In this document: piece after piece, positions 21,621 through 36,600 of the stretch
Position numbering within the stretch: the stretch's first letter is position 1
How the letters are laid out: each line of letters begins with the position of its first letter
NCBI RefSeq assembly: GCF_000003605.2
Contig: NW_003122418.1
Span: 50,597-114,596, forward strand
Reading direction: 5' to 3'
From: Saccoglossus kowalevskii
Lineage: Eukaryota > Hemichordata > Enteropneusta > Harrimaniidae
DNA: 64,000 nucleotides
Notes under the pieces: generated by a model
The model's input: the letters and a program-made list of their open reading frames with translations, nothing else
Database searches by the model: none
Told to the model about the DNA's origin: nothing
Position numbers and translations under genes: made by a program

Positions 21621-24600
21621 CTGCAAATTAATTAAAAGAGAAAAAAAGAGCTCCCGGTTAGTGATGATGTAAGCATTTACAAATTGAGATACAAATGACG
21701 TTAGCCAGAAAATGAAAAACCCAGCGAAACTTTAGAACAAAATGTAAACCTTTGACAGCCCAAAGCACGAAAACATGCACTTTTCAACACATAAGCACAG
21801 TAATAACCACAGATAAGCCATGCTGAAGATATTATTAAACCTAAAAACTATGAGCTTTGGGTGCAAACTGACCTTGGGGAAACCTGGGGTATCGATGTAA
21901 ACTGGTACCATTATAGCTGCTATAGGGAGTGTTCCTAGAATTGTCTGTACTCAGATCTAAGCCACTATCACAGCCTGGTGGCTCATTTTGGTGAAAAAGT
22001 TCTTGTATTGTTTTATCAAGCGCATGTTCCTCCCTAGGATATGGGTGTGTAACAACTGCATTATCCAGTGAATTATGTCCTGGGTATTCCACCGCATCCA
22101 TCCGGTGAATATTGTCATGAACTGGCACTGTAATGTGCATTGGCGAATGCATTGGATTAACTGTTATATTGGGTGTAGCAGCGATATGAGGCTGCGACAT
22201 TGAAATATTATGGTTGTATGATGGTAAACTTCCTCTCAGTGCAGGTATGCTATTTGGATCAGGTGTCCTCCTTTGCATTGGTGGACTTGGCATTCCCGGT
22301 ATGGTTAGTACACTATTACCTAGAAGACAAGAATACAAACATTTTACAACTTGTACAAGCAATAAATGTTTGCAAGTTGCAAGATGAAATTCTGACACAA
22401 GTCAAGTGAATCTGCAAACAATGCACATATCCATTCTTCCACTATCATGAAACTATTAAGAATTGATACAGCATACTGCCAAACTGACGTGAATGTAGCT
22501 TATAACTAAATACCGCCGTTGATTCTTTAAAAAAAAACAAAAAAACATCACATTTCCCACTCTGGTAACGTTTTTGCCGCAATGTTACATGTATTCAAAA
22601 CACATTGAGTGTTCCCTTTTACTTCACAAGAAAACACAGTGACCAGGCACATGCATTTCTTACTGGGGACAAAATCTCACACTTTGAACAAGTCTGTGCA
22701 GTTTAATCTCAAGTCATGCCATGCCAAATGTTTCCATTACTGGGCTGTAGGAATATACATCATCATTCACACCTGCTATTACCTCCCAGATATTCAAAAT
22801 TAGGCCTGTATTGTGTAACTTACTGCAAAGTGACCAGCATGTTACATATGGCATATTTACCTGAATTTTCAGCTGGTGCCTGCACGTCTGATGTTAACGG
22901 TATTGTTTGAGTTTCATGCTCAGTGTCACTGGGGAATATTGCAGCAGTACGAATTCTAGACGGCAAACGGTTACCACCACCGCTAATTGTTCCTCCATAC
23001 CTCAGTGAATCAGACTCGCTATCACTGCTCAAATTATCAGTCCTTCCTGAAAAGTTAATAAAACCAAGCGATTAGGCAAGATGCTTATATTGACATTTAT
23101 TATTTTAGATATCATCCAACATTTTTTTTAAACTAAAAACAAGAACGACCATCAGGAATTGAAGAAGAAACATGATTAGTGATTAGATTTAGTGGAAAAA
23201 GTACCAACATTACATATACACGTGAACATAGAAAAATTTATCTTATTAACGAACATTGTTATAGACGAATAAAGAAAGTCGGACAAATACAAGTTAATAA
23301 TTAATACAAATATTGTGCAGCTTGTCTAACCAATACACCATACGATACAATCCATTAAAAGAATGTCGCAAGGGTATAAAACTGTAAACACTAATAAATT
23401 TACAATTTGTCCCTCTTTTTCACTACAATATCATACCTGATATTGAGGAATTTGGTGGTTGAATGGCTGGTGACGAGTGCGTACTAGACTCGGCATGCAA
23501 AGTACCTTGAGAAGACGTATTATAAGTGGAACTTGGCAATTCAGGTGGTAATGTAGTTTCATCTACAAGAAATGAAAATAAATAGCAAATTAAAAGATAA
23601 CTACCACATATTAAGGACACTATTATGACATACAATTTTATCACATGAGTTGAAATGTTCCTCAAAAAAAGGTACAACAAATAACACAGGTAGAGACAAA
23701 GTGAAAGAATGATGTTTTGTAATAGCCGATAATCTTTACCTGTATTTGTGGGTCCAAATTCTTCTCGTTTCTTCCTTGTTTGATAGATGATAATGACCCA
23801 GACCAGCGAAGTACCAACTACACAGCAAACCACTGCTATGATTATGATTCCTGTAGTTGTACTCTCATCATCCAACCCAAGTCCCCCTCTATTCTGTCCA
23901 TTGGGGGCATTGGTATTGGCACTTACAGTCAACACTGCAGACTGTACAACAGTTCCCAGTGTATTGGAGATTTCACATGTATAAAGACCGGCATCACCCG
24001 ATTCTGCATGCACAATGACTAAGAGTTCATTCTCTGAAGTAAAAAAATGTCTTTCAGTAATGTCTAGTGCATTGTCATCTTTCATCCATTTAATCCTGGG
24101 TTTTGGATATCCGCTGGCAGGGCATCTGAGGACTGCGTTCTCCCCCATCACGGCATCCACATCCTGCATAGGTTCCACAAATGATGGGGTTTCTGAAATA
24201 GAATTGAAATGCAAATGCTTACTAAACAATGTATAGAAATGTGGTCATCACAACACCAAAAACTCCCAAAAAAGTGAATATTTTCAATGCAGCTGTTATA
24301 AGATATTACCGGCTAAGCCACTTACCTAACACAGTTAATGTAGCATTAGAACTGATATTGCCAGCTAAACTTTGTGCCGTACATGTATAAACACCCATGT
24401 CTACTGGTTTGACGTCTATTATAAACACCACATCATCCTCTGGCATCATTCTCATTCTTCGTTCATTTGCTGCTGGGAAATCTGTACCGCCATCTTTGAC
24501 CCACGCTATCTGTGGCTGTGGCTGGCCTCTGGCGGCACACTCTAGTCGGGCATTGCTGCCTGCTTTCACAGTGATATCTTGAGGAACTTTAATGAAGACT

Positions 24601-27600
24601 GGAAACACTGCAAGGCAAAAAAAAGTTAGTATGACAACACTTTCAATCTTTCAAGGTAAATTGGTTTTGCCACTTACCGTTAAAATCCTATTATAAACCG
24701 CGGCTTATATTACAATGTATCAAATACAAAATTGGGCTCAAGTTCGGGGTGCGGTTTATATTAGGGACATATTGCAATCACTAAATGGGTCATTTTTTCC
24801 CCCACATCACTCGCACAAAACAAACAATACACCGTACAATCTTTTGAATATAAGCGTAACTCCAATTTAGATGTCAGGGAAGAGTGATAAGCCTTACGTC
24901 ACAAAAAAACTGTTCACATGAAAAAAAAATACTCTGTATATTTAATGTAATATGCATTTTTTTTATTTTCTTCGTAATGGAAAGTATATTTTGACAGGAG
25001 TTTCAAATAAAAACAAACATTAATGCATTGCTTAGTAGAAAATGATCATGGTACGGCACTAAAAAAGTACGGTACCGCAATCCGGCCATGCTTCGGCTCA
25101 CAAGTGAATAACTTACTTGTTTTTGAACTGTTGAAATTGTTGAGTATTACTCAGTAGTGATTATAACAACGCACGAAAAATAAATTCGTTGAATTGTTAT
25201 CAAATGCAAGTAAAATTCAACTTAGTTTCACCGTAAGCGAATTATTTCGGTCACATGTAAACGATTGATGCGACATCCGCCATGTAGTTTAAATGCACAT
25301 GAGACATTACTTGACCGGGTAGGTCAAGTCGCTAATTAACCAATCAAAATGCTGGATGGTGCCCACGTGTTCAAATTACCTCAGTTCATTTAAATATGTT
25401 AATGACAGGTCACCGACTTCATGGTGAACGAAACCCGGAAGAGATTTACCGATAATGTAGTGCGATCTTTTGGCTTTGATTTCCATGGGAAAACGACATG
25501 ACTTTTTTTTTTAAATCAAGAAATTAGTTGTTTTCGAAAGATAAACTGAGCATTGAAAAAGAATTTAACAGTTTTTCGGTGAGAACAGCTCATTGTCGAA
25601 AACTTGCGACACACTGACGTATTCATAAGGAGTATTGACAAAAGTTGTCACAAGACAAAAGCAGTTTCACTGCGTGTTTGACATCCTAACACTACTGAAC
25701 AATAAAGAGGTGTGAATATTTTTAGGCACGTTGTCGAAACAAATGAATAGGATTAGAAACAATGTACCAGCTCGTTGAAACAAAGTCGGTCACGGTCTTG
25801 TTGAATTGGGGGTGCGGTTACTAATACTGTGGAATACTTTATTTTCGCTGGAATTCATTTTCGCTGAAAAGGTTTTTTGGGCGTTTTGTATGGAATTTAT
25901 TTTCACTGATTTCTGATGAGTTTAATGTGAAATATAGGAAAAAAAGTATATTCACTGGATTTTATTTTCACGGAATCATCCCTTCAGCGAAAATAGCGAA
26001 AATAAATTCCAAGCGAAAATAAAGTATTCTACAGTAGGTACTTTCCATGTTTTCAATTTTTTTTGAGAACTCTTTAACACTGAAGCTGAAATCGGGGGTG
26101 CAGTTACTATTAGGTATGCGGTTTATAATATGATTTTAACGGTAAACATTGAGAACCAATTCTTTAAATTCCATGCTTTTTTTAACCAACTAACCATCTT
26201 AACGTTCATATTTTTATGCAATTTAATCAAACATATTGAACAGCACTATTTTTGAAACACTATGAAAAGGTTGAGAATATCAGTGAAAGGGTCAAGGGTC
26301 AAGGGTCAAAATTAGCATTGGCTGAATTCAAATAGAGCATCTTGCACTTAATAACTGACAAATCAACTTACCATACACCATTACTTTGGCTTTATCAGAA
26401 TATGAAGGACCAAAATGATTTGACACAATACACTGATATTTGCCAGCATCCTCATCTCTGACATTCGGGAGCGTTAGCATTGTGATGAACTCAACCATAT
26501 CTTCACTTGGCGCTTGTGCTTGTGTAGAAATATCGTAATCGTCTGTACTTAAAACCTAAAAAACAAAAAACGATAAATAATCAGATATTCATCAACAGGA
26601 GAGTTATCACAATTATTAACCATTTAAATGAATAACACTGAACAGCTATTTTGGTAAATAAGGACTGCAACCAGGTGCCATCATTTACAGCCTTGACCAC
26701 AATTGACTAGACATAACTACCAATTTATAAGATACAAACCTTGTTATCTTTTTTCCATATAAACTGCATTGGTGAATCACTGCTACTTTCTGCCTTGCAG
26801 GTCAACATGACATCTTCTCCTTTCAGCGCCATGGTGGTTTTGGGGTGCTTTATCATTTTAGGTTTCGGAATATCCTCTGTAGTAAACAAATATATATGAT
26901 TTAGCAACATCATCACCAATGATTTGATGTTAAGAATCTATTGTAGTTGCAACTACACAAATTATAATTGCTTCGCTAACATGCAGCAATCCCTTCATTT
27001 TTCACCATATGAGGGCGCCAAACATTAAATGACAGATCCAACTAATACTCACCACAAATGAATTTTTGTCCTTCTACATTGAGTATACTCTGCCCTTTCA
27101 ATCGCTGTGGATGGGAACATTTCAAATCGATGGAATTCTCGTAACCATTACTTCGAATCCAATTTCGAATCCACTTTAGTTCGCAGTCGCATACAAGGCT
27201 TGTTGAATTTATACGGCTAAAATAAAACAAGTAATCAGATCACTGAATTTGTTTCTTCATATTTTACCGATAATGATATAAATCTTGTACATATTATGTT
27301 TGTGTATGTGCACGGTGAAACCATTTGTCATGAACAGTGCATGATGGAAAGAATAGAAATGTGACAAGCTTTTTAATTCCATCCTCTTAAACACGTTTTA
27401 ACAAGTCAAAGTCACCTTCCAGCTAGGATAATCAAAATTTAGACTTTAGGAAATAAGGCAGAGTGTTGGGACAATGGAATACTTTTTATACTTACAGTTC
27501 TTTTAAATTCTGCATATTAACAAATGAATCCTCTTCAATACTAGTCAGCATGTTGTCAGATAGATCCCTACAGAGACATAATACAATAGCTCAGCAGGTT

Positions 27601-30600
27601 TGTTCTAAATGCTATTATGAGAGGTGTTAAGCTCCACATTTAATCCATTTCACCATACATACACATTGCTTTACAGATTCCCTATTCATTATATAGCTTT
27701 TATGCAGTCCACGTCAATTTCCACTGCTCTGGTGAGAGTCCCCGCCAAGTCACAACTGTTTGGGCTTAACAAAGATCACAGTTTTGGGTTCCTCTTTCCG
27801 CCACCTGCGATGTAATCACTTTCAAAGCCACTACAGGTGGTTTAGGTTTTTGTTTCTTTAAATAGCTCGGCAACAACTAGAAAGTGTAATAAATAGGCAG
27901 CACGAGATTTTATCCAATCAAATATGGAGAAAAATCAATCTGTAGATCTGAAAGAACAGTAAATACTTACAAGACTTCAAGTCCTGAGAGACCTGTGAAC
28001 GCACGTTTATGAATGGACATAATTTTATTGCTAGCAAGACTGAGACGATGGAGTGCTTCAAGACCAAGAAATGCACCGGTTGTGTCTTCCACTGTCCACG
28101 AAATATCGTTGTGGTTCATATCACTGTAAAATAAGCAACATGTAAATTAAAACACAAATTAAATATTGCCGGACTGAGCATCTTAGTCGGTTTGAATGAC
28201 TGGATAAAGAATCAACTGATCTGATGAAGTATTTTCTATATTAAAGCAATACTTACAGCGATTCTAATGAACTCAGTCCCATAAAGGCTTCATCATCAAT
28301 ATTAGATATCTGATTGTTTCCCATATACAGATTCTTCAAGGCCTGAAGATGCTTAAATAAATTGGTTTCCAGACTGTTCAGCATATTATGACTGAGGTCA
28401 ATTTCCCATAATTCTTTGCAAAAATCCCATCCATCTGCCTCAATACTGCTAATTTTATTATGACTCAAAGTGAGTTCCTGTAATGTTGTCAGTCCATACA
28501 GCCAACTTTTCCGCACCACAGTAAGGTTGTTGTTATCTAAATGTATATTCTGAATTGTGTCCAACCCATAGAAGGCACCATCCATTAATTCGGAAATCCC
28601 ATTGCGCTTCAGTCGAAGAATATGCAAATTTTTCAATCCTTTAAAGGCAAGACTGTCAATGGATTTTATTTTATTCCGACTTAATTCTCTGTAAAACACA
28701 AAAAAAAAAATCATTTATTCACACATTTGTTATTACTGGCATACAAGATTCATTTAAATGACCTCTGTCGTCACAATCAGTCATGTTCGATGTTACTTTT
28801 ACAACGCATGTAAAATGCATTGTTTACAAAAAATTCAAAAAGTGCTTTACAACTGTGACATTTTAAAAAATTCAATAAAATAAGATACTTACAAATATTT
28901 TAAATTTTCTAGAGGTTCAAAAACTTTATCTAAATTAGAGATTTTGTTTTTGTTCAATTTAAGCCATTCCAGTGTGGTAATGTTATTAAAGCACCCAGGT
29001 TGTAGAGTTGTGATTTTGTTATTGTTGAGGTACCTGCGAAGAAAAAAAAAAAAAAAAAAAAAGCAATCAGAATTTAGGTGTTAAGACGAAGAGTAAAGGT
29101 CTCGTGAACAGAGAATGAAAAATTGCTTTTGCTCATACCGTATCCCTTTCAAGTTATTCAGATGTGCTTTTTTCTTTTGTGAGGAGACAAAAAAATAAAC
29201 AACGCTTTTGTCCTGCAAATGGTTAAAGGGGGAAATAGCCTCGGGGGAACAAGTGTTAAAATGTCGCTTTTTTCACAATTGGGTCTCACTTTCACAAAAG
29301 AAGTGCCAAAAGTACATCAGACACAATCCTTCTTGCATAGATCATAAAGCCAAATCTTCTTTTTCTAGCTCCATGTACAAATCAAGCACACTTATTAGCA
29401 TGAGGAGCTAATATTCTGGTCAGATATTGACGCAAACAGGATAGAAAGTTGCAACAAAGTCTGATGTTAAACAATAAGCAAGAACTTACAGCTGATGTAA
29501 CATATTTCTACTTGGAAAAGAGCCACATTTTAATTCTTCAATTTTATTATAATTTAGATCCAATTCTCGAAGTGATGCGAGTCCATCCAATGAAGTTCCA
29601 GAGATGTCAATGATGTTGTTGTGGTGCCTGCAAAGATTAGAAATAAAAAATCGTTAAAAATCATTTTTTTTAAAGTAACTGATTGGCAAATTTATGTAAT
29701 GTATGCACATCAACAGCCCGCAGTACCTGGCTTTGAATTAATACCATAAAGCATTTGTGAGAAATTGAAAAGTTGTCAACTTGCAGCAGTTCAATACTTC
29801 CTCATGCCAGAAAATAACAATACAAATGCCTATTATATATTAATTTTCTACAATACGTGTCCCTCCCATCTGGTGACAGTTTTCAACATCATTAAGCACG
29901 AGTTACTGTCAATTGACATTCAACTTGAGTAACGACACAATTCATGGGCACGAAATGTATAGAAATTGCTACAACACAGAGTTACACACACGCGTGCCAA
30001 ATGGAGATTTCAATACATCTTAATCCCAGCAAGAGCAACAGCTACATCTATCAGTCTTTCATGCTTTATCACAATCCATTTTTGACAGATCTAGTCTATA
30101 AATAGACCTAAACACGAAACTTTCAGTACATTGTAATGGGTATGAAAGACAAACTATATGAAAAAATGACTCTATACAATACTATATATAATGGTACACA
30201 GTTTATGAATACCCAACACATCAACTAATTTTGCTAATTTCCCAACCTTCTCTTGCAGAATGGACTATTCATTTGGTACTGATGAATAAGACTACTGATT
30301 GAGGTGTGTATTTGATTTGAAATGGAGTTGTTGATTGTCTAGTCTATCTTATCAACCACACTCCAAACACATGGCGTGTTTTAATCCCCTGGTGAGCTGC
30401 ACATGAGGTCATACGCTGACCCCACTATCCCTAAACACTGTATCACAAAGGTATTGCTGGCATTTCAGTGCAAAGAATCGAACAAAAATAACTAAATCTT
30501 ATCCTAGAACACTAAATAAAAACCCTGTATATTTTTCATTCAACTAAATAACTACTTCTGGTTTCCTCCGATCAGTTAACTTTTTGTTTTACAAGTTGAA

Positions 30601-33600
30601 AAGAAGGTGGCCAAGAGAATAGTGCCAGTGCAAATAAACAGCATCTTACTAGAGTTTCTGTAGTAGACATTCCTTATTTTTAAAAAATCTGGAGGTCTCT
30701 ATACAAATAACTCATAAAGACCACTTCAAGTAGAAAGCAAATAGGAAGGCAGCAATTCACAAAAAAAATAAAGTTAGCAGTTCCAAGGCTCCACCCATAC
30801 TAAGTATTCTTCAGTCTTGGCAAACATTTAACCCAATGAATAAATAATGTCTTATTCACACTAAAAAAAATTGCACATTTTCTCTCTGTAATATCTGTAA
30901 ACACTACAGACATGACAAGTCTACTGCCCTCTAGCACCTATCTCCTTAGTCGACTTTTGTTGTCACAGTCGGCTATGTTCTGCTGCTAATTTGCCTGCTC
31001 ATAAGGCTGTAGTCGGTATTTGACTTGGCAGAGTAATGATTTTCAGATGTGCTAAACAGTAATGGAATGAGACTACTGGGCCTTTGGTGAGCAGCATGGG
31101 TTATCATCCTGGGTGTCCACTCATATCGGGTTTCATCTTGAAGTGTGATTTATGCATTACCCAAATGAACAAGGTTGTGCATTATACTGTGGACACTAGT
31201 GAACTCCTACACTATCTAAGGTCAAACACTCTAATTGCAGGTCATGTTTTGGGGGGGGGGGCTGTAGATATCTTGTAAGAGCTGCCATTGCTGTGCTATT
31301 AAATAGCTGTAAATGCCATGTCTGGGAAAATACATTATTAAATCTTGAAACAATGCGTATTATTTCAATTGAAATAAACGACGTAACACTGTTTAATTAA
31401 ATACAATTTTCATCTTGCGCATTAACAATAGGTGATAAAACAAACAGGATGAGTAAGCGGTGCTTACTATATACCGACACCAGCACAACTTATTAGATCT
31501 CACAGAAACTCCATCCATAGGCACTAATGCAGAGTGTCACAATTCGTTTCATTTGCCCACTAACAAGCACACTTGTTTTGACTAAGACATACTTAAAATA
31601 AATCTACTACCCTTCCTCGGCTGTCAAATTTAACTTTTCAAAATAAAAATTCTGAGATTTGTTTTGTTTTTCTGCAAGGAGATTTTTGCTGGTAAACCAT
31701 GAACTGTAGCAAGGAAAAACAATCTGCTATAGTTCAATATTCAATTGGTTTTATACCTAATAAGCTAATCACAATTCAGACAGCAAGCAGTATGGATAAC
31801 CGCTGCGTAAATTACAAGCCTGTCCTATAAATTACATAGCTTCATTAGAGTGAAACGCTTCCCCTCAACCAAGGAAAATTGGCAACATAAATCTCCATGT
31901 TCTGACCTGAATTTATCATCTCAAACAAGATGGCTGCCTCCAGAGAGTATTTCTAAGGATATGTGTTCGGGGATTTAATTCCCAAAGCCCCATTTGCGAG
32001 TAACAGACCATTTTTCACTCATTTTAACATGTCATGTGAAATTGTGCTCAATTTAAAATCAAATGCAAGCCCGCTGGCATCACAGTCGTACAAGACACAG
32101 TAAATGCAGGGGAATTTTGGGGATAAATAGATTAATGGTTCATCAGCCCAACCCCTAACATTATCAATTACAGCGCATAACATACAAATACAATATTTAA
32201 CTCTGTGTCACTGTCATACATCAATGTATTGATACAAAATTATTTGTTACAATGATCAAATATCATAAAAACGACGTTGGAATTTAGTGAGAACTTTTTG
32301 TTGACCTGTAATGCTGTTTTTCACATCTTGAAGCCCACATTTCATGAGTCAGACATGGTCTACATCTGACACTGCGTTCGTGCTTATTGCGTGAAAAAAT
32401 GGGTCATTATCTACATGATATTTGTTTATTTTCACATTTATGTGGTGCCTCAGTACTGCAAGTAATGACATACATATGTTGGCAAGTTTTAAACAATGCA
32501 GAGGGCATTCCACATATTTGATATGACTAGTATATTAAAGATGCGCCGCTTCATAAAAATAAGAATTCAGCATACCGACATAAATTGTACTCCATACCAC
32601 CATTTTTAATCAACTGATTGAAGTTTAACATGCAACCAGATTTTTTTTTTTTTTTTTCAACTCAAACTTAATTTAAAATATCATGAGAGGAATCCGAGTT
32701 AGAAGCATTTATAAACGAAAGCATTCAGGAATAGAATTCTGAAGATGTATGATGGATGGACTTACAGATAGTAAAAGGATTACTGTCAAAGATGTCTTCA
32801 TAATTATATTAGTCACCGAAAGGAATTTTTAACCAACAACTTAGTGAGATTTTCCCCACAAGAAGAAGTTAGAATGCAGAAAAAGCAGGACAAGTTGGCT
32901 ACACATGGAGAGGGTATGACTGGTATTCATCAGCAGAGTCATTTTTGCAACCAGATATCCCTTTGTTGGCAAAACAAACCAGTTTTACGGCTTTGCCCTT
33001 TCCTCCCAATCAAAATAGAAATAACTATTTGTATCCCTCTCCAGCGGAGTTAATTAAATTAACATAAAGAAATGATGTCCAATTGTTGGGTTTTTAAAAT
33101 GAAGATAAATTTGGGCCAAACATTTTTAATACAAGAAGCTTTCATCACATAAAGTTAATAGCAAGGTCTTTTGGTGGATTCCAAGGCAAGCTATAAATAT
33201 TTACACTTTACTGGAGTGTAAAGGTCCTGTATAACAGTTCTTGTTGTTCAGCACATAGGCACATGCAGGCCACGATTCAACTCTTTGTTTTTTTTTTAAA
33301 AGGACAAATTATCTCAATTGATGTATACACATTCCAACTGACACTGGCTGGCCTCCAAGTACGAAAAAAATGTATATATTTTGTTCTTACTAGAAAATCT
33401 TTTGATGACTCGTGTCATGCTCCCCGTAATTAAAATAAGGAAGTCACTCCAGCAAGAGGTGTAAATATCAGACAAATGATAATGTACGTAATAGTGCCAA
33501 CTTGTAGATAGTCAATGTTTTGGTTGACTATACATTTCTGTCTTTTGTGTTTTAATCAAGCAATGATGGCCATGTAAAATGTCATAAAAATATACTTATT

Positions 33601-36600
33601 AACTTGTGGGAACCATGAAACAAATTTTGTTTTACCTCTACTGTATGCTAGAAGCAATCAGCATTTTTTGAGTATATACAAGTCAATGCAACAAATTAAA
33701 CTGCCTAAAATTCAACACAAATCTCGAGTACCTACTTTGAAATAAAATAAACACAGATACAGTTGAGTCAAATCCAGTTCAGAACACCAATGCACTTACA
33801 ACACCCGTTGCAAAATGTTCACTGGTATTACCTCTCCCAATGGGACATAAAGTATGCCATAATTGAGCCCATTTATGCTGGCATAAGGCATTCACACTTG
33901 TTTTTAAGCCCACACAAGTATTATGCAATAGTTACACCGGTGCTGATACACCTTTCCAGGGGGGGGGGGGGGGGGGGGGCTTAAACTCGGCCCCTTTATG
34001 TTTTTCTTTTATGCTAGCACAAAGGTTTGAACACTATAATAAAATTAATCTAAGTTTTAAATATTAACACATGAATAATTTATCAAGTAGCTCAATTTGA
34101 AAAAAAACACACTACCTGGTTACACTGATATTATGAAAATAAAATGCAAATTTTTGAAAAAGCAATAAAGCGTTGATAAATTCGGTTGCTAATGTGATTT
34201 CACAAGGAGTACATTCGGCATAAACTAGTGGTGAAATTTTTATTGAATTGTCAAATCTCCTAACAGTATGTCTCTTTACTAATTTGCAAATATGGAAAGA
34301 AAATTCAACATTATCTATGCATTTCCCATCATGCAACTGGGCAACACGTCTCCAGGCTCTGTTGCTATGGAGACCATAGAAGTGAAGTATAGCTGACAGA
34401 TGAGACAGACTGGATGATGCAAACAATATGACAATATGGCAACATTATTCAGACACAAAAAAAGTCGTACTTACAGGCTGAGTTGAGTTAAGTTGATGAG
34501 TTTACCACCAAAATTTGGTATCGTTGTCAGTGAATTAAATGCAATTTTTCTGAAAAATAAACAAAAGAGTTATTAGTTTAAGCAGAAATGATGTCTTGCC
34601 ATCTGATGTGTGGATGCAGTAGTCAAAAGATAATATATATTAGGCAGTGGCAACATTACTCTGGCCAGCATTGATCATGTACTTTACTTGAGGGCTACTA
34701 CCAAATTTATCAGATCTCACTCTACCGTTGTACATGATACACGGACAGACACAATAGATGATGCACTTGTACACAATATGTCTACTTAACACCACTACAG
34801 TCTATTACACAGATGAAGCTGACAGGATTAACTCCAAAACAAAAGATTGAATTCCACACTTACAATTCCTGCAATCTTGTCAAATTTTCAAATATACTTC
34901 CATTGATGGTGGTCAACTCATTGTTACTCAGATCTCTGCAAGAAATAAAAAAATTTCAGATGAGAAAATGTTGATAGCCAGACATGCCATTGACTCAGAC
35001 ATTCTCAAAATAATTAGAGAAACTAATATTTCAACAATGATTCCAGTGTGCAGTACGTTTTCTCCTACATTTGTCTAGTGATACATTTTCACTTTGGTTG
35101 CTAGGCAACCGTGTGTGGAGAGTAAATCCATCTTTCTTTTTGTGCAGCAGACTGCTCAGTTACTCAATGTTAAGCCTGTTCTACCAGTTCGAACCTTTAT
35201 CTATGACATTTGTTATTTTTGTTGACGATTAGAGTGAACTTTGAATTCATAGTTTTACTCGTAATTACAATCAGAATGCAAAGGTAAATATCAGGTAAAT
35301 TCATGCTTACAAATTAAAGGTTTTCTTGATGGATATTCAAATAACAGGCCAAGGTATTTTTTCTTTTGCTGTGAATATGCAACTTCTCCAACTATCAAAG
35401 TCACTTTAAGCTATTATATTACTTGTATCACAAACCACTTTTTAGGGAGAGACGAAGAGGGGTAGTAAATCCCGGAAAAAAATTTTTTTTTAGAGGCACA
35501 GAGATTGAAAATTATGGTTTGGGGGAAGACCGTGAGACATAAGAACAATTTTGAAATAAGGCAAAATGATTAATGACAGCCTAGAGAAAATTGAAATTTC
35601 CAATGGTCCCTTGAAAAACACTAAGACGGTAGATTAAAATTAATCAAAGCCCCTTGGACAAACATTTCATGAAGAAATATTAAAAACTGATTGGATTTCA
35701 TAAAAAAAAATCTAATGCAAAATTTATCTTTAAAATATTAATGTATTTAATCTTTTTGAGCAGAGATTACAAAACCTGATGTTTTCTTGTTCACAAAAAA
35801 AAAAAAAAATTGCAGGTAATTTGAAAGCTGCATTTTGCTATATTTATACTAATAGCTTTGGCTTGATAGACTTGTCATCCTGCATTAACCAACAATGCAT
35901 TGTGATTTGCGTAATTAGTTACGTTTATTACTGATATATGAATTATAAACCACTATCCTCTGCTGTAACTTATAGTGTACAAGACCATACTTGAGGGCTA
36001 CACATACGGTACACAATCAGGAGAATTCACAGAAATTTCGTAGTCAAAATGCAGATTCTAGATTGTAAATTTGATCAGACATGAGGAAATATTAAATATA
36101 TACGCGCTGCATATGTAATATTTGCCACACATTTCTCTAGTGGTCTCTTGTTGATAGTTAAGTAATGAAACCTCTCTCAAGAAATCTAAGAAGATTACGG
36201 AAAGCACTCAAGAAAATGAAGCCAATAAACTGCATGCAAAAAGAAGCGTGATGGTGGCGACGAGACTTGATAACTTGTAAACCTTCAGGCCTCCAAAAAT
36301 CACATTTACTTTCAAATCTATTCCGACACTTCAATTTAATCTTAGTTTTATTGAGCCTCGCTTACCTCAAAGTGTACTCATTTGCTACTATTCAATTTCT
36401 GTTAGACTAGCCAGCCGTACATGATGTCGCTGCCTGCATAAGACTGATTCTAGTTACGTACAACTTGCTCCTGGCTTTCTAAAATTGTGTCTGCTTTGAT
36501 AAATATATTCAACATTTGAGTGAAAGGAGTTTTTTTAACCAGCTTAACCAACTATGCTTCCTGTGCACAATTTAACCTGGGTAATTAATTGGGGGGGGGG

